47,721 bases of DNA from the NCBI GenBank assembly GCA_017463205.1, contig JAFTPQ010000013.1, positions 1-47,721 of the forward strand. Direction: 5' to 3'. The notes beneath the pieces are model-generated. The model saw only the letters and a program-made list of their open reading frames with translations. It had not been told where the DNA came from and made no database searches. The stretch is from Clostridia bacterium (GTDB lineage Bacteria > Bacillota > Clostridia > Christensenellales > Borkfalkiaceae). This document shows positions 26,482 to 35,064 of the stretch, in pieces; position 1 is the stretch's first letter; the number at the start of each line of letters is the position of its first letter. A program made the translations under genes and the position numbers.

Positions 26482-28785
26482 GTGAAAAGAAGAATAAAAA
26501 GGATAAGTTTGGCGTGTTGCGTTGCTGTGTTGGCGCTTGCGTTTTCCGCCTGCGATATCGACGTGGGCGGCACGTTGAAAAACTTTGCCGGCGGTATCCT
26601 TACCGATCTTCAAAATACGGCGCAAAGCGTATCGAGATCCGAAACAAGCGAAAGTATAGTGCAATCGGGTTTGCCCGAAAGTGATACGGCAACGGAAAAC
26701 GTTCAACCAAACGGCTCATCTGAAAGCGTATCTGCCGAAAACAGTTCGTCGGAAACGGTATCAGCCGAAAACAGTTCTTCCGAAAGCGTTTCCTCGGAAA
26801 CGACTTCCACCGAAAGTAATTCTTCCGAAGCGTCTGCCGACAGCAGTTCAGACGCATCTTCCGATATATCTTCGGACGCATCCTCTAACGGTTCGTCGAG
26901 TGATTCTTCGGGCGATTCATCAAGCAGTTCCACGGATGATTCTTCCGATTCTTCCTCCGAAGAAACCGCGGAAAAGGTACTCGTGAAAGAGGAAACGGAT
27001 ACGATCGGGCATAAAGTGGCGTATTACAGCGACGGTACGTGGGAAGATATGGGCAGAGTGACGCCTCTCGAGTTTTTCTCGAAAGACTATACGCAAAAAT
27101 ACGGATACAGCGCGTTGTCGAAAGAGGCGTACGGCGAAGCGTATTGTTCGTTCTACGACGATCTGTACGAAGCGGCGATCAAGTTTTCCTCGTCCACGCA
27201 GGACGTACCCGTTACGGAAGACGGTTGCACGATCGCGTTGCTTTTTTACGGAGTCAGCGGCATTTCCGCAGACGAGGCGTTGGGCGTTTGGAAAATTTTC
27301 CGTCAGGACAATCCGCAATTTTATTGGCTGGCAAATTATGCCTATACGGCTACGCCCTTCCTCTTTTATTTAAACATAGCGGAAGAATACGCAACGGCGT
27401 CGTCGCGCACGGAAGCGCAAACGGCGATCGAAGCGATGGTAAACGATTGCGACCGCTACCTCAGCGGCAAAACCACTCAAGTGGAACGCGCTTTAACGAT
27501 TTACGATTACGTGCTTGGCCGTATCGAATACGCTTACGAATCGGACGGCGTCACCCCCTCGGGACAGCCTTGGGCGCACAATATCGACGGCGCGGCAAGA
27601 TATCAAGCGGGCGTTTGCGAATCGTACGCGGAAACGTTTGATTATTTGTGCGAACTGTTCGGTCTGAACGCCGTAACGGTGGTGGGTATGGCGGACAACG
27701 GCAACACCGTCGGCGGACACGCATGGAATATTTTGCAGTTGGACGGCGAATGGTATACGGTGGACGCAACGTGGGGAGACGGCGTGTATACGCAATCCGG
27801 CAGCGCCCCGAAATTTTCCGAACAGTTCAACCGAGCATATTTCGGTATGCCGGCATCTCAACTTGCGCAAACGCACACGCCCGATCAACCGACAAACGGT
27901 TTGAGGATCGAGCATCAATTTGCGTTGCCAACGTTGTCGGAAACGGGCTTGTTTCCCGTATTGTTCACCGATACAAACGGCGCAAAAACGATGGAAAAAT
28001 CGATCGACGACGTATTCAAAAAAATGACAAACGCGGGGGGCAGGTATGCGATCGAGCTTCATCCGCACTCCAAATACACCCAATTGCAAAATGGAGAAAT
28101 CTATCTTTCGACGCTGCAATGCAACACCGCATTTCCCAAGGTTTCCCATTTGACGGTTGTCGGCAGATTGCAAACGGCGCAAAACGAAGGTTATTATTAT
28201 ATCAGTACGCTGAAAAGCGACAACGTAACGTTGGGTGGTAACGTGACGTTGCAAAACGTTGTTTTACAGGTCACGTCGCTGTCGCTGTCCGATTACGCAT
28301 TGACGTGCGGCGGCGATTTTGTGCGGATCCAATCGCAAAACCCGTTGACGGGCAACGCAAGTTCGGCATTGTACGTCGAAACGGACGTCAGCGTGAACGC
28401 CATCGCTTTGCCGTACGTAGAAGTACGCAGTACAAAAGGGTATTTGACGATTCGGGGAAAAGCGGAACTCGGCACGTTGCGTTTAACGGCGGGCAATGCG
28501 CAAACGCTTTCGGAAAACGACGTAACGATCCAACATTTGCATTTCAGTAAAGAGATCGCGGTGTTATACTTAAATCAACTGACGGAAAAAACGACGGTGA
28601 CGATCGAAAATATTTACGGAAACGGCGTGAAAGGCGGTTACGTATTGCTTGATATCGAAACGGCGGGGGCGGGTTTGCCGACACTGAAATTGACGGGTCA
28701 GCGAGAAGTTAGCGTATATTTTGTCGTCAATAACGCCGTCAAGCCTTACAGTGTAGACGCAAGCGGAACGGTTGCGTGGATCTAA
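26482..28785 (+). CDS. Ser-rich lipoprotein with transglutaminase-like domain
   Basis: A 767-residue secreted lipoprotein starting at GTG 26482, which has AAAGGAGG nine bases upstream. Lipobox FSAC gives a lipidated Cys at about residue 24. Residues about 50-165 form a Ser/Glu/Asp low-complexity stalk, apparently grown from short SS-E/D units. A transglutaminase-like domain follows with a full triad: Cys379 (AGVCESYAE), His413 (GGHAW) and Asp428 (TVDATWGD). These domains in bacteria are usually cysteine peptidases rather than cross-linkers. The C-terminal 270 residues are rich in beta-strand-like repeats (VTLGGNVTLQNVVLQV and similar), suggesting a beta-helix or adhesin-like region. It is probably a surface enzyme acting on proteins or cell wall; the substrate is unknown. 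Confidence 0.85.
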   Translation: MKRRIKRISLACCVAVLALAFSACDIDVGGTLKNFAGGILTDLQNTAQSVSRSETSESIVQSGLPESDTATENVQPNGSSESVSAENSSSETVSAENSSSESVSSETTSTESNSSEASADSSSDASSDISSDASSNGSSSDSSGDSSSSSTDDSSDSSSEETAEKVLVKEETDTIGHKVAYYSDGTWEDMGRVTPLEFFSKDYTQKYGYSALSKEAYGEAYCSFYDDLYEAAIKFSSSTQDVPVTEDGCTIALLFYGVSGISADEALGVWKIFRQDNPQFYWLANYAYTATPFLFYLNIAEEYATASSRTEAQTAIEAMVNDCDRYLSGKTTQVERALTIYDYVLGRIEYAYESDGVTPSGQPWAHNIDGAARYQAGVCESYAETFDYLCELFGLNAVTVVGMADNGNTVGGHAWNILQLDGEWYTVDATWGDGVYTQSGSAPKFSEQFNRAYFGMPASQLAQTHTPDQPTNGLRIEHQFALPTLSETGLFPVLFTDTNGAKTMEKSIDDVFKKMTNAGGRYAIELHPHSKYTQLQNGEIYLSTLQCNTAFPKVSHLTVVGRLQTAQNEGYYYISTLKSDNVTLGGNVTLQNVVLQVTSLSLSDYALTCGGDFVRIQSQNPLTGNASSALYVETDVSVNAIALPYVEVRSTKGYLTIRGKAELGTLRLTAGNAQTLSENDVTIQHLHFSKEIAVLYLNQLTEKTTVTIENIYGNGVKGGYVLLDIETAGAGLPTLKLTGQREVSVYFVVNNAVKPYSVDASGTVAWI

Positions 28786-28923
28786 GCGGGAAGCTTTGTA
28801 TGAATGGGACGGAAACGCCGATTTTATGCGTTGATATGCGTTTAAAAACAGACGGATCGTGTTATAAATAAGAGAACAGGGAAGTTTACAAAAGTTTGCC
28901 GATTACGGCAGAAAGAGGATCGT

Positions 28924-29643
28924 ATGTTAGAACTGAAAAACGTCAGCTATAAGGTAAATGACGAGCTGGGCGAAAAGGAAATTTTAAAAAACGTAAATTT
29001 GGCATTGGACGATCGTTTTGTGGCGTTCACCGGTCCGAACGGCGGCGGAAAATCGACGCTTGCAAAGGTGATTGCGGGGATCATTACGCCGACGGAAGGA
29101 AAAATTTATTTGGACGGCGAAGACATCACCGATCTGTCCATTACCGAACGCGCGCAAAAGGGTATCTCGTACGCGTTTCAACAACCCGTACGCTTTAAGG
29201 GGTTGACCGTACGCGATCTGATCAATATCGCGGCGGGAAAAACGTTGAAAGTGGCGGACGCCTGTGCGTATTTGTCCGAAGTGGGAATGTGCGCGCGCGA
29301 TTATATCGACCGTGAAGTGAACGCGTCCTTATCGGGGGGCGAATTAAAGCGTATCGAAATCGCTACGATTTTGGCGCGCAGTACCAAATTGTCGATATTC
29401 GACGAACCGGAAGCGGGGATCGATTTATGGAGCTTTGGCAATTTGATCAAAGTGTTTGAAAAGATGCACGAAAAAACGCAGGGGAATATATTGATCATTT
29501 CCCACCAAGAACGCATTTTGAACATCGCGGACAAGATCGTGGTGATCGCGGACGGGCAGATACAAAACGTGGGCAAGAAAGAAGACGTATTGCCGAAATT
29601 ATTGGCGGCAGATTCTTGCAAGCGGCTGACGGAAAAATTGTAA
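28924..29643 (+). CDS. sufC: Fe-S cluster assembly ATPase, SufC/SmsC type
   Basis: A 239-residue ATPase of the SufC family that powers Fe-S scaffold assembly. Walker A is GPNGGGKST, the signature is LSGGELKR and Walker B is LSIFDEPEAGIDL; the ELKR and EAGID variants are typical of SufC. Its only partner here is a single short SufB/D-like gene 14 bases downstream, with no sufS, sufU or second sufB/D nearby. This matches the two-gene SUF-like minimal system (SMS) described by comparative genomics in anaerobes, so smsC may be the better name. No clear promoter was found in the 138-base gap upstream, which holds only a small ATGCGTT direct repeat. Confidence 0.87.
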   Translation: MLELKNVSYKVNDELGEKEILKNVNLALDDRFVAFTGPNGGGKSTLAKVIAGIITPTEGKIYLDGEDITDLSITERAQKGISYAFQQPVRFKGLTVRDLINIAAGKTLKVADACAYLSEVGMCARDYIDREVNASLSGGELKRIEIATILARSTKLSIFDEPEAGIDLWSFGNLIKVFEKMHEKTQGNILIISHQERILNIADKIVVIADGQIQNVGKKEDVLPKLLAADSCKRLTEKL

Positions 29644-29657
29644 AGGGAGGCGGAAAA

Positions 29658-30584
29658 ATGGATCAAATTCAAAAAGATTTATTATTACAGATCGCCGATC
29701 TGCATGGTACTCCCGAGGGAGCGTACAACATTCGCGGCAACGGCGAAGCGTTGGGGCGCAACACGACGGCAAATATCGATATCGTCAGTAAAACGGACGG
29801 AAAATCGGGCATTGATATTTTTATCAAACCGGGAACGAAAAATGAAAGCGTGCATATTCCCGTCATCATCAGCAAAGCGGGTTTGCAGGAGGTGGTGTAC
29901 AACGATTTTTATATCGGGGAAAACGCCGACGTCGTGATCGTTGCGGGTTGCGGTATTCATAACTGCGGCGGCGTGGATATGACGTCGCGGCACGACGGCG
30001 TGCACACCTTTTACGTGGGCAAAAACGCCAAGATCAAGTACGTAGAAAAACATTACGGCGAAGGGGACGGAAACGGTAAAAATGTGATGAATCCCGAAAC
30101 GGTAGTGCATTTGGACGAAGGTGCGTATATGGAAATGGAAACGACGCAGATCAAGGGAATCGATTCCACCAAACGCATTACGCGTGCGGATATGAAAGCG
30201 GGCGCAAATTTCATCGTGAAAGAAAAATTATACACGCACGGTCAGCAAAGTGCCGACACCGATTTTGTGGTGGATATGAACGGCGACGGCTGTCGCGCGG
30301 ATATCGTATCCCGTTCGGTTGCGGCAGACCGTTCCGTGCAATGTTTCGTATCGACGATGAACGGCCACGCGCCTTGTTACGGACATACGGAATGCGACGC
30401 TATTATTATGGATAAAGCGGCAGTGACGGCTGCGCCTTGTCTTTCGGCAAACAACGTAGACGCCGAACTGATCCACGAAGCGGCGATCGGGAAGATCGCA
30501 GGCGAACAGTTGATCAAACTGATGACGCTGGGTATGACGGAAAAGGAAGCGGAAGAACAAATTATTCGTGGATTCTTACACTGA
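29658..30584 (+). CDS. SufB/SufD-family Fe-S scaffold, SmsB type
   Basis: A 308-residue SufB/D-core protein, shorter than SufB (about 470) or SufD (about 420). It consists mainly of the beta-helix core (HNCGGVDMTSRHDGVHTFYV, VVHLDEGAYMEMETTQIKG) and the C-terminal helical SufC-binding region (AELIHEAAIGKIAGEQL, then the MTEKEAEEQIIRGFL end). Cys residues that could bind a cluster are present in HNCGG, APCYGHTEC and APCLS. The start has AAAGGGAGG seven bases upstream. With the adjacent SufC-like ATPase it probably forms a minimal B2C2 scaffold. Confidence 0.84.
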   Translation: MDQIQKDLLLQIADLHGTPEGAYNIRGNGEALGRNTTANIDIVSKTDGKSGIDIFIKPGTKNESVHIPVIISKAGLQEVVYNDFYIGENADVVIVAGCGIHNCGGVDMTSRHDGVHTFYVGKNAKIKYVEKHYGEGDGNGKNVMNPETVVHLDEGAYMEMETTQIKGIDSTKRITRADMKAGANFIVKEKLYTHGQQSADTDFVVDMNGDGCRADIVSRSVAADRSVQCFVSTMNGHAPCYGHTECDAIIMDKAAVTAAPCLSANNVDAELIHEAAIGKIAGEQLIKLMTLGMTEKEAEEQIIRGFLH

Positions 30585-30654
30585 TCTTTCATAGAAATAA
30601 ACGTCGTCGGCATACAATAAAACAAAAAATAAAATGACAGGAGATAAATAAAAA

Positions 30655-32031
30655 ATGAGTGAACTTTCTTACAAAAGAACGAACGTTTACGAGGTGGCAG
30701 ACGAAAAACTCTTAAAAGAGATTTTCGATTACGCGGAAGGTTATAAAACTTTCCTCGACGAAGGGAAAACCGAACGCGAAGTGTGCGCGTACGTAGAAGA
30801 AGCGGCGAAAGCGCGCGGCTATAAACCCTTTACTTTCGGCACGAAACTGAAAGCGGGAGACAAAGTGTATTATAATAACCGCGGTAAAAATATGTATTTG
30901 ATCCGCGTAGGGAAAGGGGACGTAGCAAAAGACGGTATTCGTATCCTCGCGTCGCATATCGACAGCCCTCGCATCGATTTAAAACAAGTTCCTTTATACG
31001 AAACGGACGGCATTGCGTTTGCAAAAACCCATTATTACGGCGGTATCCGCAAATATCAGTGGGCGACCATTCCCCTTGCCTTGCACGGCACGGTGATCAG
31101 AAAGGACGGCACGAAACTCAACGTTAAGATCGGGGAAGACGAAAGCGACCCCGTGTTCTATATCAGCGATCTGCTGCCCCACCTTGCCGCAAAGCAAAAC
31201 GCAAAACCTTTGGGCGAAGCGATCGGCGGCGAAGACCTCAATATTTGGTTCGGCAACGTGCCTTATACGGCGGCGGAAAACGAAAAAGATAAAACGGTAA
31301 AAGAAAATCTTTTGCGGATCTTAAACGAAAAATACGGTATGTGCGAAGCGGATTTCCTTTCCGCAGAACTCTCGCTTGTTCCTGCTTATAAAGCGAAAGA
31401 CGTTGGGTTCGATCGCGCGTTGATCGGTTCGTACGGTCATGACGATCGCGTTTGCTCCTATCCCGCTTATACGGCGTTGTTCGACGAAACTTCGGACGAA
31501 CGCACCGTGATGGTCGTACTTGCAGACAAAGAAGAAATCGGCAGTGAAGGTACAACAGGTATGCAATGTGCCGTATTCACCGACCTCATCGACGAGATCG
31601 CGGCTTCGTTCGGTACGACGTCGGCGGCAGTGCGCGCAAACTCCAAATGTTTATCCGCGGACGTAAATGCAGCGTACGATCCCAACTATCCCGACGTGCT
31701 GGAAAAGCTCAACGCAACCTATCTTTCCCACGGCGCAGGTATCACCAAATTTACAGGCGCGCGTGGCAAGAGCGGTTCTTCGGACGCCGATGCCGAATAC
31801 GTTGGCTATTTGCGTAAATTGTTTGATGAAAACGGCGTGATTTGGCAGACGGGCGAATTGGGCAGAGTGGACGTCGGCGGCGGCGGTACGGTAGCGAAAT
31901 ACGTGGCGAAAATGAACATCGACACCATCGATATAGGGGTTGCGGTTGCATCCATGCACGCTCCCTACGAAGTAGTTTCCAAAGCAGACGTGTACGAAAC
32001 GTATCTGGCATTCCGCGCGTTTATTAAATAA
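30655..32031 (+). CDS. M18 family aminopeptidase (intact)
   Basis: A 458-residue cytoplasmic metallo-aminopeptidase. The binuclear zinc site is visible: His in SHIDSPR, bridging Asp in YGHDDR, the Glu pair in DKEEIGSEG, Asp in LSADVNAA and His in SMHAPYE. M18 enzymes remove N-terminal residues, often acidic ones, from peptides. AGGAGA precedes the start. Peptide degradation fits the peptide importer upstream. A second, interrupted M18 gene lies 0.7 kb downstream on the other strand. Confidence 0.92.
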   Translation: MSELSYKRTNVYEVADEKLLKEIFDYAEGYKTFLDEGKTEREVCAYVEEAAKARGYKPFTFGTKLKAGDKVYYNNRGKNMYLIRVGKGDVAKDGIRILASHIDSPRIDLKQVPLYETDGIAFAKTHYYGGIRKYQWATIPLALHGTVIRKDGTKLNVKIGEDESDPVFYISDLLPHLAAKQNAKPLGEAIGGEDLNIWFGNVPYTAAENEKDKTVKENLLRILNEKYGMCEADFLSAELSLVPAYKAKDVGFDRALIGSYGHDDRVCSYPAYTALFDETSDERTVMVVLADKEEIGSEGTTGMQCAVFTDLIDEIAASFGTTSAAVRANSKCLSADVNAAYDPNYPDVLEKLNATYLSHGAGITKFTGARGKSGSSDADAEYVGYLRKLFDENGVIWQTGELGRVDVGGGGTVAKYVAKMNIDTIDIGVAVASMHAPYEVVSKADVYETYLAFRAFIK

Positions 32032-32064
32032 GAAAAAAAGGATAAAATTAAGAAAACGACGTAC

Positions 32065-32080
32065 CCATGTACGAGATGAA
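32065..32080 (+). repeat. Short downstream motif, copy 4 (variant)
   Basis: CCATGTACGAGATGAA, 34 bases after the aminopeptidase stop. It shares the flank AAACGACGYACC with the copy at 10757. Confidence 0.5.
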
Positions 32081-32082
32081 AT

Positions 32083-32114
32083 AAAAAAACTGTTGCGTTT
32101 GCAACAGTTTTTTT
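32083..32114. terminator. Bidirectional terminator between the M18 aminopeptidase and the DUF6809-like gene
   Basis: Perfect 14-bp stem (32083-32096 with 32101-32114), GTTT loop, flanked by A-run and T-run. It overlaps the last two bases of the minus-strand gene. Confidence 0.93.
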
Positions 32115-32403
32115 ACTGATCGAAACGGGCGGTAAACACCTCCGTCATTAATTTTGCGCCGTCTTGAAATCCTTGATAATAAGCAACTTCACCTTTTTTC
32201 TCATACCGTTCGCACAGCAAAACGTTCCATTCTTCCAACAAGCGTTGTTTGTCTTTCGGTAAAAGCTCGTAAAGGGAACGACGTAATTCTTCCTCGCGCC
32301 CGTTTACAAAGCAATTGGCTTCGCGGCTTGCCTGTTCGCTTAAATGTAATAAATAAAGTTTTTCCAACGTTTCCATAACGGTAAATTCCTTTGTGTCCTG
32401 CAT
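32113..32403 (-). CDS. Small DUF6809-like protein
   Basis: A 96-residue, mostly helical, charged protein with no membrane segment. The pattern of an N-terminal METLEKLYLLHL helix and a C-terminal YYQGFQDGAKLMTEV helix resembles the DUF6809 family of small Clostridia proteins; that match is from memory and moderate. The ATG at 32376 (nine codons in) has a better ribosome binding site (AAAGGA, nine bases away) and may be the true start. It is divergent from an XRE regulator, with two palindromes between them, so it is probably that regulator's target. Confidence 0.65.
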   Translation of the reverse strand: MQDTKEFTVMETLEKLYLLHLSEQASREANCFVNGREEELRRSLYELLPKDKQRLLEEWNVLLCERYEKKGEVAYYQGFQDGAKLMTEVFTARFDQ

Positions 32404-32432
32404 TTTAATGCTTTGTATCCTCTTATTATAAT

Positions 32433-32461
32433 ATTATAATCCACAAATATGTGGAAGTCAA
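32433..32461 (-). promoter_or_regulatory. Promoter of the DUF6809-like gene with embedded operator
   Basis: On the minus strand TTGACT (32461-32456), 17-base spacer and TATAAT (32438-32433). The palindrome at 32441-32454 fills the spacer, so a bound repressor would block RNA polymerase. Confidence 0.75.
32441..32454. promoter_or_regulatory. Operator 1 (CCACAAATATGTGG)
   Basis: Near-perfect palindrome sharing CACAAATNTGTG with operator 2; the two centres are 28 bp apart. Probable binding site of the XRE regulator encoded at 32506. Confidence 0.6.
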
Positions 32462-32469
32462 GTATTTTC

Positions 32470-32481
32470 CACAAATTTGTG
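32470..32481. promoter_or_regulatory. Operator 2 (CACAAATTTGTG)
   Basis: Perfect 12-bp palindrome directly before TAAAAT (32482-32487), a possible -10 of the XRE gene. It is suited to autorepression. Confidence 0.6.
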
Positions 32482-32505
32482 TAAAATATAAGAGAGGAGA
32501 GCGTT

Positions 32506-32706
32506 ATGAAATACGGCGAAGTGATGAGGCAGCAAAGGCTGATACAAGGAAAAACGATGTTAGACGTGCAGAGGGATACGGGGATATCCAATCAAAATCT
32601 GTCCCGCTGGGAGCGCAACGAGGTCGTTCCCAACATCGAGGCGTGCGTCACATTGGCGAGGTATTACGGCATAACGTTGGAAGATTTGTTAGGTATCGAT
32701 TTATAA
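32506..32706 (+). CDS. XRE-family (Cro/CI-type) transcriptional regulator
   Basis: A 66-residue single-domain helix-turn-helix protein. The HTH shows MLDVQRDTGISNQNLSRWERN with the conserved SRWERNEVVPN, followed by the domain-ending ARYYGITLEDLLGI. It has no sensor domain, so it is a simple DNA-binding dimer. GAGAGGAGA lies upstream. It likely controls itself and the divergent DUF6809-like gene through the paired palindromes. Confidence 0.92.
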   Translation: MKYGEVMRQQRLIQGKTMLDVQRDTGISNQNLSRWERNEVVPNIEACVTLARYYGITLEDLLGIDL

Positions 32707-32738
32707 AGGCTACCCAAGCGCAGCAAGGGTAGCCTTTT
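32706..32738. terminator. Bidirectional terminator between the XRE gene and the interrupted M18 gene
   Basis: Perfect 10-bp stem (32706-32715 with 32727-32736), 11-base loop, TTTT on the plus side. Confidence 0.88.
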
Positions 32739-32766
32739 CATATACGTATAAAATTTACGGTCGTTC

Positions 32767-34062
32767 TTATTTTACCGAAATACCGTTTTGGGTGTTTTCG
32801 ATCGTACTGTTGAAAAATGCAGTGATCCCGTTCACCATTTCCGTATAATCGGCGGAGGCGAAACATTCGCAAGCGGAATGCATAGCCAACTGGGCAATTC
32901 CTATGTCCGCGCCCCGTATGCCTATGTGCCGTTGACTTGCCGCGCCCAACGTACTGCCGCTTCTTGCGTCCGAGCGGTTGAAAAACGCCTGATATTTTAC
33001 GTTTGCGTTGTCGAAAACAGTTTTTAATATCGCCGCCGATAAACCGTCGGTGACGTAAGCTTTGTTTGCGTGCGTTTTGATCACGACGCCGCCGCCCATC
33101 AACGTTTTGTTGGTGGGATCGGATTTTTCGGGGTGATTAGGGTGTAAGGCGTGGGCATTATCAGCCGAAAGCAGGAAAGAGGACGCCAAAGCCTTATAAT
33201 ATTCGTTGTCGTCAAATCGCAAAGCATATGCGATCCGCCGTAATACGTTTTCCAAAAAATCCCCGTCTGCGCCTTGCGCCGTCAAACTGCCCACTTCTTC
33301 GTTGTCCAACATCGCCGCAACGCAGATCCCACTGTTGTTTTCTGCTTGAAGCAATCCCTCCAACGACGAATAAACACTGCTTAAATTGTCGATACGGGGG
33401 GACGCTAAAAATTCATTTTTCAACCCAAAGGCATAGGGCATGTCTGCGTTCACCAAGAAAAGGTCGTACGAAATAACCGTTTAGTTGCCGTCTTTTTCAT
33501 CGCCGTTTTCGTTTGTGAAAATATCTTCGAATTTCATATCCTCGGTAGAGAGCGCGAACAAAGGCGAAAGATCCACTTGCGCGTTGGGCGCAAATTTTTC
33601 GTTGGCGTCGCGGTTGATATGAATGGCTTGCGAGGGGATCGTCACCAACTGTTCGGCGGTGAACGTTTCCGCGCGCAAAACGCCGTCTTCCCGTTTCACG
33701 ATCCGTCCTGCAATTTTCAAAGGCCGATCGAAAAAGCTGTACCAAAGTCCGCCGCCGTATTTTTCCGTGTTCAAGGTGACGTACGCCCCTTTCATGCAAG
33801 GATTTTCTTTCAATTTCAGCGCAGGCGAATCGGTGTGCGACGCCACGATCATATAAGAAAAATCGTTTAACGAGCCCACGGTAAAAGCGATCAAACTGCT
33901 GCCGTTACGTTCGACAAAATATTTTCCGTTTTCGCAAATTTCCCAATCTTCCGTTTCCGCCAACGGCGTAAAACCGTGTTTCAACAACAAAGCTTTCGCG
34001 TTTTCGCAAGCGTGGTAGGCGGTAAGCGATTCGTTTAAAAATTCTTTCAATCCGTTTATCAT
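32767..34062 (-). pseudogene. Second M18 aminopeptidase, interrupted by in-frame TAA
   Basis: The minus-strand frame from ATG 34062 to 32767 would encode a 431-residue M18 aminopeptidase, the normal length, but codon 194 is TAA (33483-33481). No frame change is needed: the frame reads GDEKDGN, stop, TVISYDLFL and then continues as a normal M18 protein. The first half holds only the first metal His (SHTDSPALK). The second half holds Asp in SPRIDN, the Glu pair in NEEVGS, Asp in SADNAH and His in AMHSACE, so neither half can be active alone. The second part has a GTG at 33456 but no ribosome binding site. A single CAA-to-TAA change would explain it. The start has CGGAG eight bases upstream and a good promoter. 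Alternatives are a base error or stop-codon readthrough. Confidence 0.8.
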
Positions 34063-34125
34063 AAATACAACTCCGAAAAGGTGATCGTTCGAATGCGACG
34101 ACGCGCAAACGACGTTTATGAACAT

Positions 34126-34154
34126 ATTGTATCACTTTTGGCGGCGTTTGACAA
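34126..34154 (-). promoter_or_regulatory. Promoter of the interrupted M18 gene
   Basis: On the minus strand TTGTCA (34154-34149), 17-base spacer and TACAAT (34131-34126). Confidence 0.7.
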
Positions 34155-34260
34155 GTCTTTCAAGCCGAAAACACGATCAAAAACGCGCGAAATAAAATAT
34201 TTTTTAAAATTTTGAAAAAGAAAGAAATCTTTTTCCGTTTTGTCACAAAATAGAAGTATG

Positions 34261-34290
34261 GCTATCACAAAAGTGTGGTATGATGATAGC
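34261..34290. promoter_or_regulatory. Inverted repeat GCTATCA-N16-TGATAGC
   Basis: Perfect 7-bp arms around a 16-base centre that itself contains CACAAAAGTGTG. It lies in the 393-base gap between the M18 gene and the MarR gene, about 80 bases before the MarR -35. It could be an operator or a small hairpin. I see nothing else in the gap beyond the two promoters. Confidence 0.35.
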
Positions 34291-34367
34291 AATAAGGAAA
34301 ATCTTACCTGTTTTTTGGAAAAAATTTTTCTTTTATCCAAAATAAAGAAAAATTTTTATGCTTTCCC

Positions 34368-34396
34368 TTGACAAAATCGTCCCGTTGGTTTATAAT
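34368..34396 (+). promoter_or_regulatory. Consensus sigma-A promoter of the MarR gene
   Basis: Perfect TTGACA (34368-34373), 17-base spacer, perfect TATAAT (34391-34396). Confidence 0.88.
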
Positions 34397-34455
34397 ATAA
34401 GATGCGTGAATTTGCGAAGCATTTTCGTAAAATTTTTTTAGAGGTAAGAATAATT

Positions 34456-34959
34456 ATGGTATGTAAACAAAAGAACAAAGTGACAACGCGGAAAATGAGC
34501 AAAAACGAAAAGTATCTCAACATGGTATTTACGATGATGAGAAAGAGCGAAAACCTTACGGTTTCGGACAAAGCAACGCGCTTTAACAACACGGAAATCC
34601 GTTTGATCGGGGAAGTTTTGGCTGCAAAATGCGAAGGCGAACGCCTCATTTCCACCCAACTTGCAACTCGTCTTGGCGTAACCCGTTCGGCAATTTCGCA
34701 AATCGTCAACCGCTTGGAAGAACAAGGTGTAGTTGTTCGCGTGGCAGACGAAGTTGACAGAAAGATTGCGTACATCGAAGTGACGGAAGAAACATTATCT
34801 ACGTACAGCGCAGATTTGAAATGTTGTGCAGATTTCATCGGTAGAATGGTGAAAACGTTTGGGGAAGATAAATTTAATGAAATGTATCAACTCGTAGACG
34901 GCTTTATGACATTGGTGGAAGAAGAAAAAACGGTTGTGTGCAAAAAGTCGAAAAAATAA
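34456..34959 (+). CDS. MarR-family transcriptional regulator
   Basis: A 167-residue winged-helix regulator. The recognition region reads STQLATRLGVTRSAISQIVNRLEEQGVV, with the wing containing DRKIAYIEVTEE, as in MarR proteins. The N- and C-terminal helices would form the dimer. ATG 34456 with GAGGT upstream was chosen over an ATG at 34402, which is too close to the -10. The ligand is unknown. It precedes a large ABC ATPase/permease gene on the same strand; MarR proteins often control such exporters, but a terminator separates them. Confidence 0.88.
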   Translation: MVCKQKNKVTTRKMSKNEKYLNMVFTMMRKSENLTVSDKATRFNNTEIRLIGEVLAAKCEGERLISTQLATRLGVTRSAISQIVNRLEEQGVVVRVADEVDRKIAYIEVTEETLSTYSADLKCCADFIGRMVKTFGEDKFNEMYQLVDGFMTLVEEEKTVVCKKSKK

Positions 34960-35037
34960 TTTTCGACACATGCAGCACGGCATACGCACAGCGCACGATT
35001 GCGTATCATATTGCTTAAACACGACGGGAAAAAGGGG

Positions 35038-35064
35038 AGCGAGAGGTTTTCTCGCTTTCTTTTC
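35038..35064 (+). terminator. Intrinsic terminator of the MarR gene
   Basis: AGCGAGA (35038-35044) pairs with TCTCGCT (35050-35056), followed by TTCTTTTC. Confidence 0.8.
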
